64,000 bases of DNA, taken from the NCBI RefSeq assembly GCF_041053055.1, contig NZ_CP163443.1:10151001-10215000 (forward strand), in the 5' to 3' direction. Made by a program: the position numbers and the translations under genes. Positions 20,643-29,544 of the stretch are shown one piece after another. Source of the DNA: Streptomyces sp. R41 (GTDB lineage Bacteria > Actinomycetota > Actinomycetes > Streptomycetales > Streptomycetaceae). How positions within the stretch are numbered: the first letter of the stretch is position 1; every line of letters starts with the position of its first letter. Under the pieces are notes generated by a model. That model was given only the letters and a program-made list of their open reading frames with translations, was not told the DNA's origin and searched no databases.

Positions 20643-21560
20643 ATGCCCGACGCCGTCCACCGCGTCCTGGTCGTCGGCATCGACGGCGTACGCCTCGACA
20701 CGCTGCGCCGGCTGCCCACCCCGCACCTGGACGCCCTCGCGGCCGAAGGCTTCCTCACGCCGATCGAGGTCGACGACCGCACACCCACCATGTCGGGCCC
20801 CTGCTGGGCGACGATCGTCACGGGAGTGGGCGTCGAGAAGCACGGCGTGTGGAGCAACGACTTCACCGGCCACCGACTCGACGTCTTCCCCGACTTCGCC
20901 ACCCGCCTCGCCCGGCAGAACGGCCGCCGCACCTTCGTCGCGGCGGGCTGGCAGCCGCTCATGCAGGTCCGCGACGGCGGCCCGCTCTTCCGCGCCCCGT
21001 CCAGGACCGCGTACGTCTCCCCGGCCGAGGACACCCCCGAGGCCTGGGAGAGATGCGACGAACAGATCACCGAAGAGGCGGTACGCGTCCTCGCGGGCGA
21101 CGACATGGACGCGTCCTTCGTCTACCTCGGCTCTCCTGACGAAACCGCGCACTTCCTCGGCTGCGGCGACGCCTACGACGCGGCGGTGGATCGCGCCGAC
21201 GCACGCGTGGGCCGCCTGCTGGACGCCGTACGCGCCCGGCCCGCGTACGACAGTGAACGGTGGACGGTCCTCGTCGTCACCGACCACGGCCATGTCGACA
21301 CGGGCGGCCACGGCGGCCGCTCCCCGCAGGAACGCACCGCATGGCTGATCGCAACCGGCCCCGACCTGCGCTCGGCGCCTGCGCGGGTACGCCATGTCGA
21401 CGTCGCCGCCCAGGTGTTCGCGTCGCTGGGGTGTGACACCGACCCGCACTGGACACTCGATGGCCGTCCGTTCGCGGCCATCGGGACCGCGGGTCTCCGG
21501 GCGTCGGAGGGGACGCCCGGAGACCCGCACGTTATTGTGGGAGTCGACGCCATTGTGTGA
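20643..21560 (+). CDS. Alkaline-phosphatase-superfamily phosphodiesterase
   Basis: A 305-aa protein of the type I phosphodiesterase/nucleotide pyrophosphatase fold. VVGIDGVRLDTL supplies the first metal Asp; DDRTPTMSGPCWATIVTGV supplies the nucleophile Thr/Ser region; YLGSPDETAHFLG and VTDHGHVDTGGHGG supply the remaining Asp/His metal ligands. No signal peptide is seen, so it is probably cytosolic. It lies 50 nt after beta-galactosidase in the same direction. A terminator-like hairpin lies inside the last 25 codons, so the C-terminal tail may be a late read-through extension. Confidence 0.8.
   Translation: MPDAVHRVLVVGIDGVRLDTLRRLPTPHLDALAAEGFLTPIEVDDRTPTMSGPCWATIVTGVGVEKHGVWSNDFTGHRLDVFPDFATRLARQNGRRTFVAAGWQPLMQVRDGGPLFRAPSRTAYVSPAEDTPEAWERCDEQITEEAVRVLAGDDMDASFVYLGSPDETAHFLGCGDAYDAAVDRADARVGRLLDAVRARPAYDSERWTVLVVTDHGHVDTGGHGGRSPQERTAWLIATGPDLRSAPARVRHVDVAAQVFASLGCDTDPHWTLDGRPFAAIGTAGLRASEGTPGDPHVIVGVDAIV
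21491..21526 (+). terminator. Terminator-like hairpin inside the 3' end of the phosphodiesterase gene
   Basis: A perfect 15-bp stem (21491-21505 with 21512-21526) with a 6-nt loop lies within the open reading frame that ends at 21560. It is the only good hairpin at the end of the locus 1 operon. Confidence 0.7.
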
Positions 21561-21580
21561 GCGAGACCGTGGTGGTCCGC

Positions 21581-22006
21581 TCAGAAGACCGGCTCGCCGA
21601 TGCCCAGCAGGTTTCCCTCGCTGTCGCGGAACCAGGCACCGCGTTCACCCCGTGCGCCCTTGCTCGGGTAGTTCCCGTCGATCTCGGCGATCCCGTCCTT
21701 CGTTCGCAACCCAGGTACATCGACCTCTTCGAACACCACACCGCGCCGCTTGAGTTCCGCGACCACTGACTCGATGTCGTCGACCTTCCACGCCATCTGC
21801 GTGAAGGTGCCGGGAGACGCGCCCGTCGACTGGAACACGACGAACTCCACTCCGCCGCACCGATACAGCAGCCCGCCGGGCCGTTCATCCACGGGGTCGA
21901 GACCGAGCTGCTCCGAGTAGAAACGTCGCGCCCGGTCCAGGTCCTGGGCCGGAAGCCTGGTCGCCACATCGGCCCGGGCCAGAGGGTTCCTGTCAGCTGC
22001 GTTCAT
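21581..22006 (-). CDS. VOC-family (glyoxalase/bleomycin-resistance) protein
   Basis: A 141-aa protein of the vicinal oxygen chelate superfamily: RLPAQDLDRARRFYSEQLGLDP and FTQMAWKVDDIESVVAELKRRGVVFEE with GAWFRDSEGNLLGIGEPVF, two beta-alpha-beta-beta-beta units. The ATG at 22006 follows CGGAGGAT; an in-frame ATG nine codons upstream lacks a good site. The metal ligands and substrate are uncertain. Members include glyoxalases, dioxygenases and drug-binding proteins. Confidence 0.85.
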   Translation of the reverse strand: MNAADRNPLARADVATRLPAQDLDRARRFYSEQLGLDPVDERPGGLLYRCGGVEFVVFQSTGASPGTFTQMAWKVDDIESVVAELKRRGVVFEEVDVPGLRTKDGIAEIDGNYPSKGARGERGAWFRDSEGNLLGIGEPVF

Positions 22007-22228
22007 CTGAATCCTCCGCGGATACTCCGCCATTCAGGGCGGAGAGGAAACGGACTCCTGCGGAGCAGGACAGGGGAAGGCTATTGGCCGCCGGTGCGGA
22101 TCGGCGTCCACCGACCAACTGTCCGCGGGGAATTACACGATGGGGTGTACGGTCGAGGCTCCTCATCGTGTTCGCGTGAGCGTGGGGAGGCGACCGGAAG
22201 TACGTCTGGCGCGGTGTGCGGCCTCCGA

Positions 22229-22618
22229 TCAGGGGCGGCGGCCCGCAAGGACGCAGAACTCGTTCCCCTCTGGGTCGGCAAGCGTGACCCAGCTCTCATC
22301 GCCGGTTTGGCCGACGTCGGCGTGTCGAGCACCTAGGTCGAGCAGGCGACGGACCTCTTCGTCCTGCTCCCTGTCGGTTGGGTTGACGTCGAGGTGGAGC
22401 CTGTTCTTGACGGTCTTGCCCTCGGGCACACGCGCGAAGGTCAACGTCGGTGGCACTGGACCAAGGCGGTTCTTGCCTTCGGGCACCATAGGGGAGCCAA
22501 TGATGACAATGCCGTCGTCTTCGTCTTGTACCTCGTAGTCAAGGACCGAGCACCAGAACCGGGCGAGACCGTGGGGATCGGCACAGTCGATCGCAAGCTC
22601 GGTGAACTTACTGGCCAT
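22229..22618 (-). CDS. VOC-family glyoxalase-like protein
   Basis: A 129-aa protein, MASKFTELAIDCADPHGLARFWCSVLDYEV..., with RLHLDVNPTDREQDEEVRRLLDLGARHADVG and VTLADPEGNEFCVL. This is the common actinobacterial glyoxalase-like subgroup of the VOC superfamily. It is complete and distinct from the VOC gene at 21581, from which it differs in length and sequence. No substrate is known. Confidence 0.85.
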   Translation of the reverse strand: MASKFTELAIDCADPHGLARFWCSVLDYEVQDEDDGIVIIGSPMVPEGKNRLGPVPPTLTFARVPEGKTVKNRLHLDVNPTDREQDEEVRRLLDLGARHADVGQTGDESWVTLADPEGNEFCVLAGRRP

Positions 22619-22663
22619 GTCAGGACCTCCCAGTCACGTAGCGGGTCCACCAGAGGCCACACG

Positions 22664-23110
22664 TCAATCGCAGTGTTCGACGGCGAGGGCGTTGCCGTCG
22701 CCGTCGGCGATGGTGGCGCGGTAGAGATGTGCGTACTTCAGCGTGCCGAAGAAGCGCTCGACCACGCCATTGGTTTGTGGGCTCTTCACCCGTGTGCGGA
22801 CGAGCCGGAACGGCGGGTCGTCGCCGGCGAACGCGTCGGCGAACTCGGAGAAGTCCATCTGCCGGGCCCGGTTCCGCCGGCGTGGTGGGTCTCGGAACAC
22901 CCGCTTCCGCAGCCGCGCCAGCGATCTACGGTCTGCCCGGAACCCGGTCGGCAGCAGCAGTCCGCGCCGGCGGAGGGCCCGCTGAAAGTGGAGGTGGACA
23001 CCTGGTGGCCGTCGGCACGCATGATCGCGGCGATCTTGCGGTGCCCCCAGGCGGGCCAATCCACTGCGTGCTTCGCGGCGACTGCCTCGATCGCGTCCGC
23101 TCTCGGTGGG
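22664..23110 (-). mobile_element. Degenerate transposase (DDE integrase-core) relic
   Basis: On the minus strand, WPAWGHRKIAAIMRADGHQVSTST continues after a frameshift near 22990 as FQRALRRRGLLLPTGFRADRRSLARLRKRVFRDPPRRRNRARQMDFSEF. It then jumps to RTRVKSPQTNGVVERFFGTLKYAHLYRA. These are the helix-turn-helix/linker and the C-terminal rve segment (with the catalytic-site Glu motif) of IS3/IS481-type transposases. The middle of the DDE domain is deleted. No terminal inverted repeats or target duplication were found, so this is a dead fragment. Confidence 0.8.
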
Positions 23111-23330
23111 CCATGGCCCCTTCGGCGGGGGACTCACCCCAGAAACGAAATCGAACATGTGATTGAATTTCTGCCATGGTGTGCTCTCACTTCCTTGACG
23201 ACCGGATCGGCACCCTCGGTTGTGACGAAGCACCGCGGCGAGCGCCGAGGGCTCTGGGTCCGGCGAGGCCCGGTAGTCCCGCATGCGCAGTCCGCGTGCA
23301 AGCCCGAATCGCACGAGTGAGGCTGGAAAC

Positions 23331-23555
23331 ATGCCCGAACTGCATCCTGTCGTCGTGTCTCCGCCTTCACCGGCGGGTGGCCGCCGGGTTCGAGTCCATG
23401 GCGAGAGTCTTGGTCTGGCCCACAGCCTGGAGGACCTGTCCGAATTCCTGAGGCGTGCGGGCCTGGACATTGACCCGGTGACCGTGGCCGTGTCCCCACT
23501 GATCGACTGGCGCGGCGTCGGGCCGGAGCAGTGGGGCACACAGGCGCGCGAGTGA
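23331..23555 (+). CDS. Small hypothetical protein (74 aa)
   Basis: MPELHPVVVSPPSPAGGRRVRVHGESLGLAHSLEDLSEFLRRAGLDIDPVTVAVSPLIDWRGVGPEQWG has protein-like composition, and TGAGG stands about 8 nt before the ATG. No function is recognised. It lies between the transposase relic and the PL8 gene, so it may be part of an old insertion or a small orphan gene. The length is too short for confident assignment. Confidence 0.5.
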   Translation: MPELHPVVVSPPSPAGGRRVRVHGESLGLAHSLEDLSEFLRRAGLDIDPVTVAVSPLIDWRGVGPEQWGTQARE

Positions 23556-23596
23556 ATGCCCTCGAGGGCGGCAGGTCCGGCCTGGCGACCCTCCGT

Positions 23597-26053
23597 TCAG
23601 CCGAGCTTGACGGTGATCTTCTGCGTGACGCCCGCGGTGGTGCTGAGGTCGCCGAAGGTGAGCTTCAAGGAGGAACCGGTGGTCGCAGAAGTGACGGTGG
23701 ACGGCTTGGAGGTCACCGAGGAGACCGCCTTGTTCCAGGTGAGCGTCAGGCTCGTCTGCATGCGCATCGGGTCGCTGACGCAGATGACCGCGGTGCCGTC
23801 GCTCTTCTCGTTGATCATCACGCAGCACGGATTGCTCGCCGTGAGATCGCCGACCGTGCCGCCGAACCAGAAGTTGACCCCGGTGAAACCGAGCGAAGGA
23901 ACGCTGACGCCCTGCTGGTTGTCCGTGTTGGCGAGGATCGTCAGCCAGCTCGTCGCGGCGGCGCGGGTCTGGGTCTGGGTGGCGGTCGCGCCCGGCATGA
24001 CCAGACAGGCGTACGAGGCGTTCGTCGGGTCGGTGCCGTGGTCGACGTACATCGTCAGGTATTTGCGGTTCAGGACGGTCGTGGCACCCCCCTTGTTGAT
24101 GTCGCTCCACTTGCCGTCACGCGCCTCGCGCAGCGCCTTCACGGTCGCGCCGCCGGGGAAGACGTAGCCGCCGTGGCCGCCGATGTGTGCCCACTTCGTG
24201 CCGGTGAGCGTCTCGGACCAGGGGTACGTGGTGGGCTTCGCCGTGCCGTCCACGGTGAAGGTGGTGGTGCCGGTGGGCCCGAGGTTGCGGTTCTCGACCG
24301 TCGACTCCACGGCCGTACCGTCCGTGCACTTGATCCCCGCGCCGAGACATACGATCGAGTCGTCCAGACAGAACCACGCCTTCTTCGCCAGCAGCGTGCT
24401 TTGCAGGCCCTTGAGGTACTGGCCGATCGCCGCCCGCTGCCCGTCGGTGGCGCCCCCGACCCAGTTGACGTCCGGCAGGGAGGCACCCCAGTCACCGCCC
24501 GCCGCGTCCGCGAGCACCTTGCGGGAGGCCGTGATGCCAGGCAGCCGGTAGGGGTCGACGGTGGGCCAGAAGGCGTCGCTGTACTGGCCGTTGCAGAACG
24601 TGTCGCCCCACCAGTAGAGCATTCCGGAACCGGTGTGCCAGCCGTGCAGGTTCTCGCCGTTGCCGGTCTCGTAGTACGTGATCCGCCGGTCGGCCATGCT
24701 GATCGACGCGGCCCAGCCGGGGCGGCGGTGGGTGGCCCTGGACATGTTGGTGAACAGCCGGTGCCCGGTCGGCTCGGCGATCGCGGAAACCGCGGTGTCG
24801 TCCTGAACCCCCTTGAGCCGGGCGAGGCTTGTGAGCCCGAGTGAGGGGTTGCTCATCGGCGGGCTGTAGTAGTCGCGCTGCATCCAGCCCTTCACCAGGC
24901 CGCGCCAGCGCGCGTTCTCCGTGCCGCTCGCGCCCTGTCCGAGCAACACGATCGACGCGAGGATCGGATGACCGCGCAGATGGTCGTCCTGCTGGATCTG
25001 CTTGGCGTCGGACGCGGACAGGCCCCGGCTGATGGCCCGCCCAGACACGCCGTCCATGACGAGACCGTTGTAGAGGAACGGCGCCCAGGCGTTCTCCACC
25101 GCGTCGAAGACGATCTGCCGGTTGGAGTCGGTGACCGCCCATGTGGACCCGGCGAGCAGCGCGAAGAGCATCCCGAGCCCGCCGAGCATCACAGAACCGT
25201 ACGAACCGGTGTAGGGGACGGTGGTGTGCTGGATGAACGAGCCGTCCGTGTACAGCCCGTCTCCGCCGCTCACGTACGGAAAGACGGGAGAGAGCGCGTC
25301 GCGGGCAAGGGCGATCTTCGCGGAGCTCGCACCGACGACCCCGCGCAGCGCCAACACCCGGCACAGATCGACCCTGTTGGCGCCCGTGCTCGTCCCGCTG
25401 TAGCCGGCGACCGCAGAGTCCGGCACGAAGTGGTCGACCGCGGCCAGGTAGTCGGCGATCCGCGTGGCCGACAGCTGGTCGTACATGAGGACGCATACGT
25501 CCAGCAGGGCCTGCGGTGCGCCGATCTGCCAGCTGTACCAGTTGCCGTAGCGGGCCTGGTTCTCGTTGTAGACCTCGGAGTAGAGGTGATCCAGGCCGGT
25601 CAGGATGTCGTCCCGTAGACCGGTGTCGCCGGTCAGTCCGGTGCCTTGCTGGGAGTAGGCCTGGGCCAGCGTGTTGAGCCTGTTGTAGCTGGTGTTCAGG
25701 TTGCCGGAGTAGCCGTACGACTCCTGGTCGGTGTCGGGTTCCGGGTCGGCGTACACCAGATCCGGCCACAGTGAGCCCGACGTCGGTGCCATCGTGGACT
25801 GCAACTGGCCTGCGGTGGTGCCCAGTTCGGTGAGCCGGGTCTTGAAGGGCTCGGCGGTGGGGCTGAAACCCTCGCCCAGGATCAGGGTGCGCCACTTCGC
25901 ACGCAGGGTCGCGAACTCGTCCGCGGCCTCGAAGGTCTCGGTGATGTCGGTGGAGGTGAGAGGGGTGGCATCGGCGGTGGTGTGCACCCCGAGCGCGAGC
26001 GCGGTACCGCTGCTTGCGGCCAGGAAGCCACGGCGTGACCAACGAGTCGTCAT
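23597..26053 (-). CDS. Secreted polysaccharide lyase family 8 (hyaluronate/chondroitin/xanthan lyase type)
   Basis: An 818-aa enzyme exported by the Tat pathway (RWSRRGFLAASS, residues 4-15). The N-terminal half is the (alpha/alpha) toroid, with NWYSWQIGAPQALLD, the catalytic Asn226 in TGANRVDL, and His276 and Tyr285 in DGSFIQHTTVPYTGSYG. The C-terminal half is a beta-sandwich (GENLHGWHTGSGMLYWW, GTKWAHIGGHGGYVFPGG). PL8 enzymes cleave uronic-acid polysaccharides by beta-elimination, giving unsaturated oligosaccharides. The start is the ATG at 26053. A motif shared with sugar locus 1 lies 61-71 bp upstream. Confidence 0.92.
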   Translation of the reverse strand: MTTRWSRRGFLAASSGTALALGVHTTADATPLTSTDITETFEAADEFATLRAKWRTLILGEGFSPTAEPFKTRLTELGTTAGQLQSTMAPTSGSLWPDLVYADPEPDTDQESYGYSGNLNTSYNRLNTLAQAYSQQGTGLTGDTGLRDDILTGLDHLYSEVYNENQARYGNWYSWQIGAPQALLDVCVLMYDQLSATRIADYLAAVDHFVPDSAVAGYSGTSTGANRVDLCRVLALRGVVGASSAKIALARDALSPVFPYVSGGDGLYTDGSFIQHTTVPYTGSYGSVMLGGLGMLFALLAGSTWAVTDSNRQIVFDAVENAWAPFLYNGLVMDGVSGRAISRGLSASDAKQIQQDDHLRGHPILASIVLLGQGASGTENARWRGLVKGWMQRDYYSPPMSNPSLGLTSLARLKGVQDDTAVSAIAEPTGHRLFTNMSRATHRRPGWAASISMADRRITYYETGNGENLHGWHTGSGMLYWWGDTFCNGQYSDAFWPTVDPYRLPGITASRKVLADAAGGDWGASLPDVNWVGGATDGQRAAIGQYLKGLQSTLLAKKAWFCLDDSIVCLGAGIKCTDGTAVESTVENRNLGPTGTTTFTVDGTAKPTTYPWSETLTGTKWAHIGGHGGYVFPGGATVKALREARDGKWSDINKGGATTVLNRKYLTMYVDHGTDPTNASYACLVMPGATATQTQTRAAATSWLTILANTDNQQGVSVPSLGFTGVNFWFGGTVGDLTASNPCCVMINEKSDGTAVICVSDPMRMQTSLTLTWNKAVSSVTSKPSTVTSATTGSSLKLTFGDLSTTAGVTQKITVKLG

Positions 26054-26113
26054 GACGGCGGTTTCTAGCACGCTGACGTTCAAACGCTCAATGATTCTAA
26101 CCGAATTGAACAT

Positions 26114-26124
26114 TTCGATCGTTT
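26114..26124. promoter_or_regulatory. Candidate operator upstream of the PL8 lyase
   Basis: TTCGATCGTTT here is identical to 13200-13210 in the operator of sugar locus 1 and differs at one position from the site before the DeoR/LacI regulator. An outer CAAACG/CGTTTG symmetry surrounds it. It lies 61-71 bp upstream of the PL8 start. Confidence 0.4.
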
Positions 26125-26217
26125 GCTGAGGTGTGGCGCTCGCTGAACCAGCGGGCTCCTGCCCTCGTATCACTTCACGGGGATGGCGGGAGACCGCGCG
26201 CACGGAAGGAGAGCAGT

Positions 26218-26955
26218 GTGTCGATACCGCCCGAGCCCGGGCAGCCGGAGAGGCGCCCGGCGCTCGAACCCACCCATGTCCAGCGCCGCCGCCGCTCGGA
26301 GGCGCTGGCCGAGCTGCTGAGGCAGGTGCGCGAGGACGACGGGGGAGCCGACTCGGACGAGGGGTACGAGTCGGTCGCGGTTCCGTCGACCGCGACAAGG
26401 CTGCTGCCGCCACCGGAGGAGTACGGGGCCGAGGAATACCAGACTCAAGAGCTGCCGCCGGTTCTGCCGGGGGAGGACTACGCCAGGGGCACGGGAGGGC
26501 GGTCCCCTGCACCCGGGAGGCGGTACGGGGGCGGCCATGGATTCGGGCGCGCTTCCGGCCTGCGGCGCGCCGCGATCGTCGTCGCCGTGACAGCGGCGGC
26601 CCTGGTCGGCTTCGCCCTCGCGCTCCTGTTGCCGCGCGCCGAGCAGGACGACGCACCTCGGACCGGAGCCCAGCCCTCGACCACGCCCGCCGCCCAGGTC
26701 CCGTCCCGGGCCGCCGACCCGGACGGCGCGGGCACCCTCCGCGAGGGAGACACCGGCCCCCAGGTGACGGAACTCCAGGAACGGCTCCTCCGCATCCCGA
26801 ACGTGTACGACAACGGCACCACGAGCGGCACCTACGACGCCACGCTCACCGCCGCGGTGGCCCGCTTCCAGCTCTGGTACGGCATCCGGGGCGACGAGAG
26901 CGGCGTCTACGGCAACGACACCCGCGCCGCCCTCGAATCCCGTACGACGTCGTGA
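26218..26955 (+). CDS. Membrane-anchored peptidoglycan-binding protein
   Basis: A 245-aa protein. The cytoplasmic N-terminus (about 115 residues, rich in Glu, Pro and Arg) precedes a single membrane helix, AAIVVAVTAAALVGFALALLL. A short Thr/Pro/Ala linker then leads to a PG_binding_1 domain, LREGDTGPQVTELQERLLRI...AVARFQLWYGIRGDESGVYGNDTRAAL. The GTG at 26218 is fixed by GGAAGGAG at 26204-26211. The domain would hold the protein in contact with the cell wall. The cytoplasmic part is not recognised. Confidence 0.85.
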   Translation: MSIPPEPGQPERRPALEPTHVQRRRRSEALAELLRQVREDDGGADSDEGYESVAVPSTATRLLPPPEEYGAEEYQTQELPPVLPGEDYARGTGGRSPAPGRRYGGGHGFGRASGLRRAAIVVAVTAAALVGFALALLLPRAEQDDAPRTGAQPSTTPAAQVPSRAADPDGAGTLREGDTGPQVTELQERLLRIPNVYDNGTTSGTYDATLTAAVARFQLWYGIRGDESGVYGNDTRAALESRTTS

Positions 26956-27122
26956 AACGGCCGCGAATTGAAACGGCCCTGCCGTAAGCCGCGTGCAACC
27001 GCTTGTTGTACATGTCGATGACGAGGAGGGCGAAGGTGCGCGGCACGGCGTCACGTCAGCGGCGCTCCTCCATGCGGTGAGGTGATCCGGCGGACAACAC
27101 CCGGATTCCGCGGGCGGGATGG

Positions 27123-27986
27123 TCAGTTCGTGTGCGGCGCGTGGGTGAACTCCCGGATCAGCCGGGCGAGTTCCTTCGGCTGGTCCAGGGGAATGAGGGT
27201 GTAGCTGTCCGCGACCTCGGCCAACCGGGCGTACGGAAGGAGTTCGGCGAGGCGTCGGCCGTGCTCGGGTGGCATCACGCGGTCCTCGCCGGCCCAGACG
27301 ACGAGGGCGGGCCGTTTGAAGCCGGGCAACCGTTCGGCCGCGGCCAGCAGGATGCCGGGGTCGGCCCCCACGGCTCGCAGGACGCGTACGGCGTCGCGGC
27401 GGATCTCGGGCTGCCGCAGGACCGGCGCGATCCAGCGCGCTGTCGCCGCGTCCCCACGTCGGGTCAGCCATCCGAAGGCGATCGGGAGCCGTCGGAGCAT
27501 CCTCAGCCGCATCTGCTGCATGAACAGCCCGAACAGCCGGGGCGGGAGCTTGCCGGAGAGCACGAGCGTCCTGCCCGTCAGCCCGGGCGGGAAGTTGTCG
27601 AACGCGTCGCACGAGACGAGGACGGCCCGTCCCACCCGATCCCCGCCGTCGCACATCAGCAGCTGGACGAGCGCCCCACCGGTGTCATTGCCGACGAGGA
27701 CGACATCGCGCAGATCGAGGCGGTCGAGGAACTCGGCGACCAGCCGGGCCACCCCGGCCGGCGAAAGATCGGCGTCGGCGCGCATCGCCCGGCGATGCGC
27801 GCCGAGAGGGAGCGTCGGCACGACGCATCGGTGGTCCGCGGACAGGTCGGCGACCGGTCCGTCCCACAGCGAGGCATCCATCATCAGACCGTGCAGCAGC
27901 ACCAGCACGGGACCGTCGCCGCCGGTGTCCTCGTACTCGATCGTCCCGGCGGACAGCTCGATCGCGGCCTGGACCTTCGCCTTCAT
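27123..27986 (-). CDS. Alpha/beta-fold hydrolase, haloalkane-dehalogenase-like
   Basis: A 287-aa cytosolic hydrolase. The oxyanion loop is VLLHGLMMDASLW. The nucleophile elbow VLVGNDTGGALVQLL has Asp instead of Ser, as in haloalkane dehalogenases and some epoxide hydrolases. PALVVWAGEDRVMP carries the acid-bearing strand. The start ATG at 27986 has AGGAGG upstream. The usual catalytic His near the C-terminus is not obvious (ADSYTLIPLDQP has Tyr where HFP/HLI is expected), so activity may differ from the family norm. Confidence 0.8.
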   Translation of the reverse strand: MKAKVQAAIELSAGTIEYEDTGGDGPVLVLLHGLMMDASLWDGPVADLSADHRCVVPTLPLGAHRRAMRADADLSPAGVARLVAEFLDRLDLRDVVLVGNDTGGALVQLLMCDGGDRVGRAVLVSCDAFDNFPPGLTGRTLVLSGKLPPRLFGLFMQQMRLRMLRRLPIAFGWLTRRGDAATARWIAPVLRQPEIRRDAVRVLRAVGADPGILLAAAERLPGFKRPALVVWAGEDRVMPPEHGRRLAELLPYARLAEVADSYTLIPLDQPKELARLIREFTHAPHTN

Positions 27987-28149
27987 ACGGGCCTCCTGTG
28001 AATGTCGGCATCCCCAACCAAGAGGGCTGCAGAGGGCGGGGTGTGACATCGCCGTAGAACTCACCGCTCATCGAGGCCGAAGTCCTCTGGAAGTGGCTTG
28101 AGTGGGAACAGCCGGGCAGGGAACGGCATCGGCGAGGAGCCGGCAACCG

Positions 28150-28797
28150 CTCGGGTTCAGGTGCAGTTGGTCGCCGTCGTCGATCGTGGCCAGGCTCGCC
28201 CTGCACCTCGTCCCCTGCGCCGCCCCCGCCACCAAGGCCGCCGACCGGGGCGACGGCGGATCGGCCATGTCCACCTGGTGGTCCGACACCGCGGGCCACC
28301 CGACCGGAGACACCCCCGCCTGGCTGCCGGCGACGTCCCCGCACAGCGAGACGACGCTCGCCACCGTGGCCGACACCGGGCCGGCGATGGCGATCCTGAC
28401 CGCCTGCCTCGCCGCCACTGACGCCTCCCCCCCCGCTCCCGCGGGCTCGCCCGCCCGGTCATTGCCGTCGGCACGGTGTTTCTGACCGCGCACGTCTTCC
28501 GCGTCATCGGCATCGGCGTCCTCGGCAGGAAGGAACTGCCGGGCTCGCCGCCGCACGTCCCGCTCGGCTTCATCGCTACCGTGACCGTGTTCGCGACGCT
28601 CTGGTCGCGCTCCTTCCGGCGGGGTCCGCTGGAGTGGCAGCTCGGCAGGGCCACCAAGGTCGGGGAGTGCGTGCGGTGAGGGCCCCCGCGGCCCTGGCTG
28701 CTCACGGCGGTCGCCGCGGCTGCCGTCCTGGCCGTGTTGCGCCCGGACTTGTACGCCGACGGCCTGCGCCACGTCGTCAACGCCGCCGTGGGCTGAC
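28150..28797 (+). pseudogene. DUF418 membrane protein fragment, frameshifted in a C8 run
   Basis: WLPATSPHSETTLATVADTGPAMAILTACLAATD (first frame) continues in the next frame as PVIAVGTVFLTAHVFRVIGIGVLG...LGFIATVTVFATLWSRSFRRGPLEWQLGRATK. That is the C-terminal DUF418 module of actinobacterial integral membrane proteins. The switch falls at a run of eight C (28427-28434). The N-terminal two thirds are absent. After the stop at 28679 the same frame reads a further membrane-like PWLLTAVAAAAVLAVLRPDLY. It is a decayed or slippage-disrupted fragment. Confidence 0.6.
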
Positions 28798-28875
28798 GCC
28801 ACTGACCACGCGTCGCGGCATGGCACCGTCCTGGCCGCCCGCCACCCCGCGCGCGCTGCTCAAAAGCCGTACCCC

Positions 28876-29376
28876 TCACGAACCCACGTTCTCCAGATCC
28901 AGCAGCTGCCGCTTGCGCTCCAGACCGGCGGCGTAGCCGGTGAGTGCTCCGTTCGCGCCGATCACCCGGTGGCAAGGGCGCACGACCAGCAACGGGTTCG
29001 AGCCGATCGCCGTACCCACGGCACGCACCGCGGCCCGCGACGCGCCGATCCGCGCGGCGATCTCGCCGTAGCTGGTCGTGGCCCCGTACGGGATGGTCTC
29101 CAGGGCCTTCCACACCCGCTGCTGGAAGTCGCTGCCGCCCGTGACGTACTCGATGTCGAAGTGGGTCAGCGTGCCGTCGAAGTAGGAGCGCAGCTGGGCG
29201 GCGATCTCGGCGAACGCCTGCGCGTCCTCGATCCAGTTGTCCTGGACGACGGCTCCGTGCTTCTGGCCGGGCATGGACAGCGAGGCCAGCGCCGTGCCGC
29301 CCCTCGCGGTGGCCGACTCGTCGCCCACGAGCAGCAGCTCGCCCAGGGGGCTGTCGATGGTCGTGTAGACCGTCAT
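28876..29376 (-). CDS. ogt: Methylated-DNA--protein-cysteine methyltransferase
   Basis: A 166-aa DNA repair protein that transfers O6-alkyl groups from guanine to its own cysteine. The active site is PCHRVIG with acceptor Cys135. FQQRVWKALETIPYGATTSYGEIA and GASRAAVRAVGTAIGSNPLLVV form the DNA-binding helix-turn-helix and Arg finger. The N-terminal Ada-like domain is short but complete. It is an Ogt-type single gene with no Ada or AlkA partner adjacent. Confidence 0.93.
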   Translation of the reverse strand: MTVYTTIDSPLGELLLVGDESATARGGTALASLSMPGQKHGAVVQDNWIEDAQAFAEIAAQLRSYFDGTLTHFDIEYVTGGSDFQQRVWKALETIPYGATTSYGEIAARIGASRAAVRAVGTAIGSNPLLVVRPCHRVIGANGALTGYAAGLERKRQLLDLENVGS

Positions 29377-29544
29377 GGGAAGGGTCCTCTCAAGAGTGCT
29401 TCAAGCGCTGCCGGGATCGCTCCACCAGCAATTTTGCCGCTTGTCCGGCGCTCCGTCCGGCGGGAATCGGACACCGACCTGGCGCAGGACATGCGAAGGG
29501 CCGACGGCGCCGGCCGTCGGCCCTTCACACACTCGCTGCGAGGA

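Noticed and set aside
26846..27046. Short minus-strand frame reading RTFALLVIDMYNKRLHAAYG
   Set aside because: It has slightly protein-like character, but it runs into the antisense of the peptidoglycan-binding gene, lacks a ribosome site and matches nothing I know.
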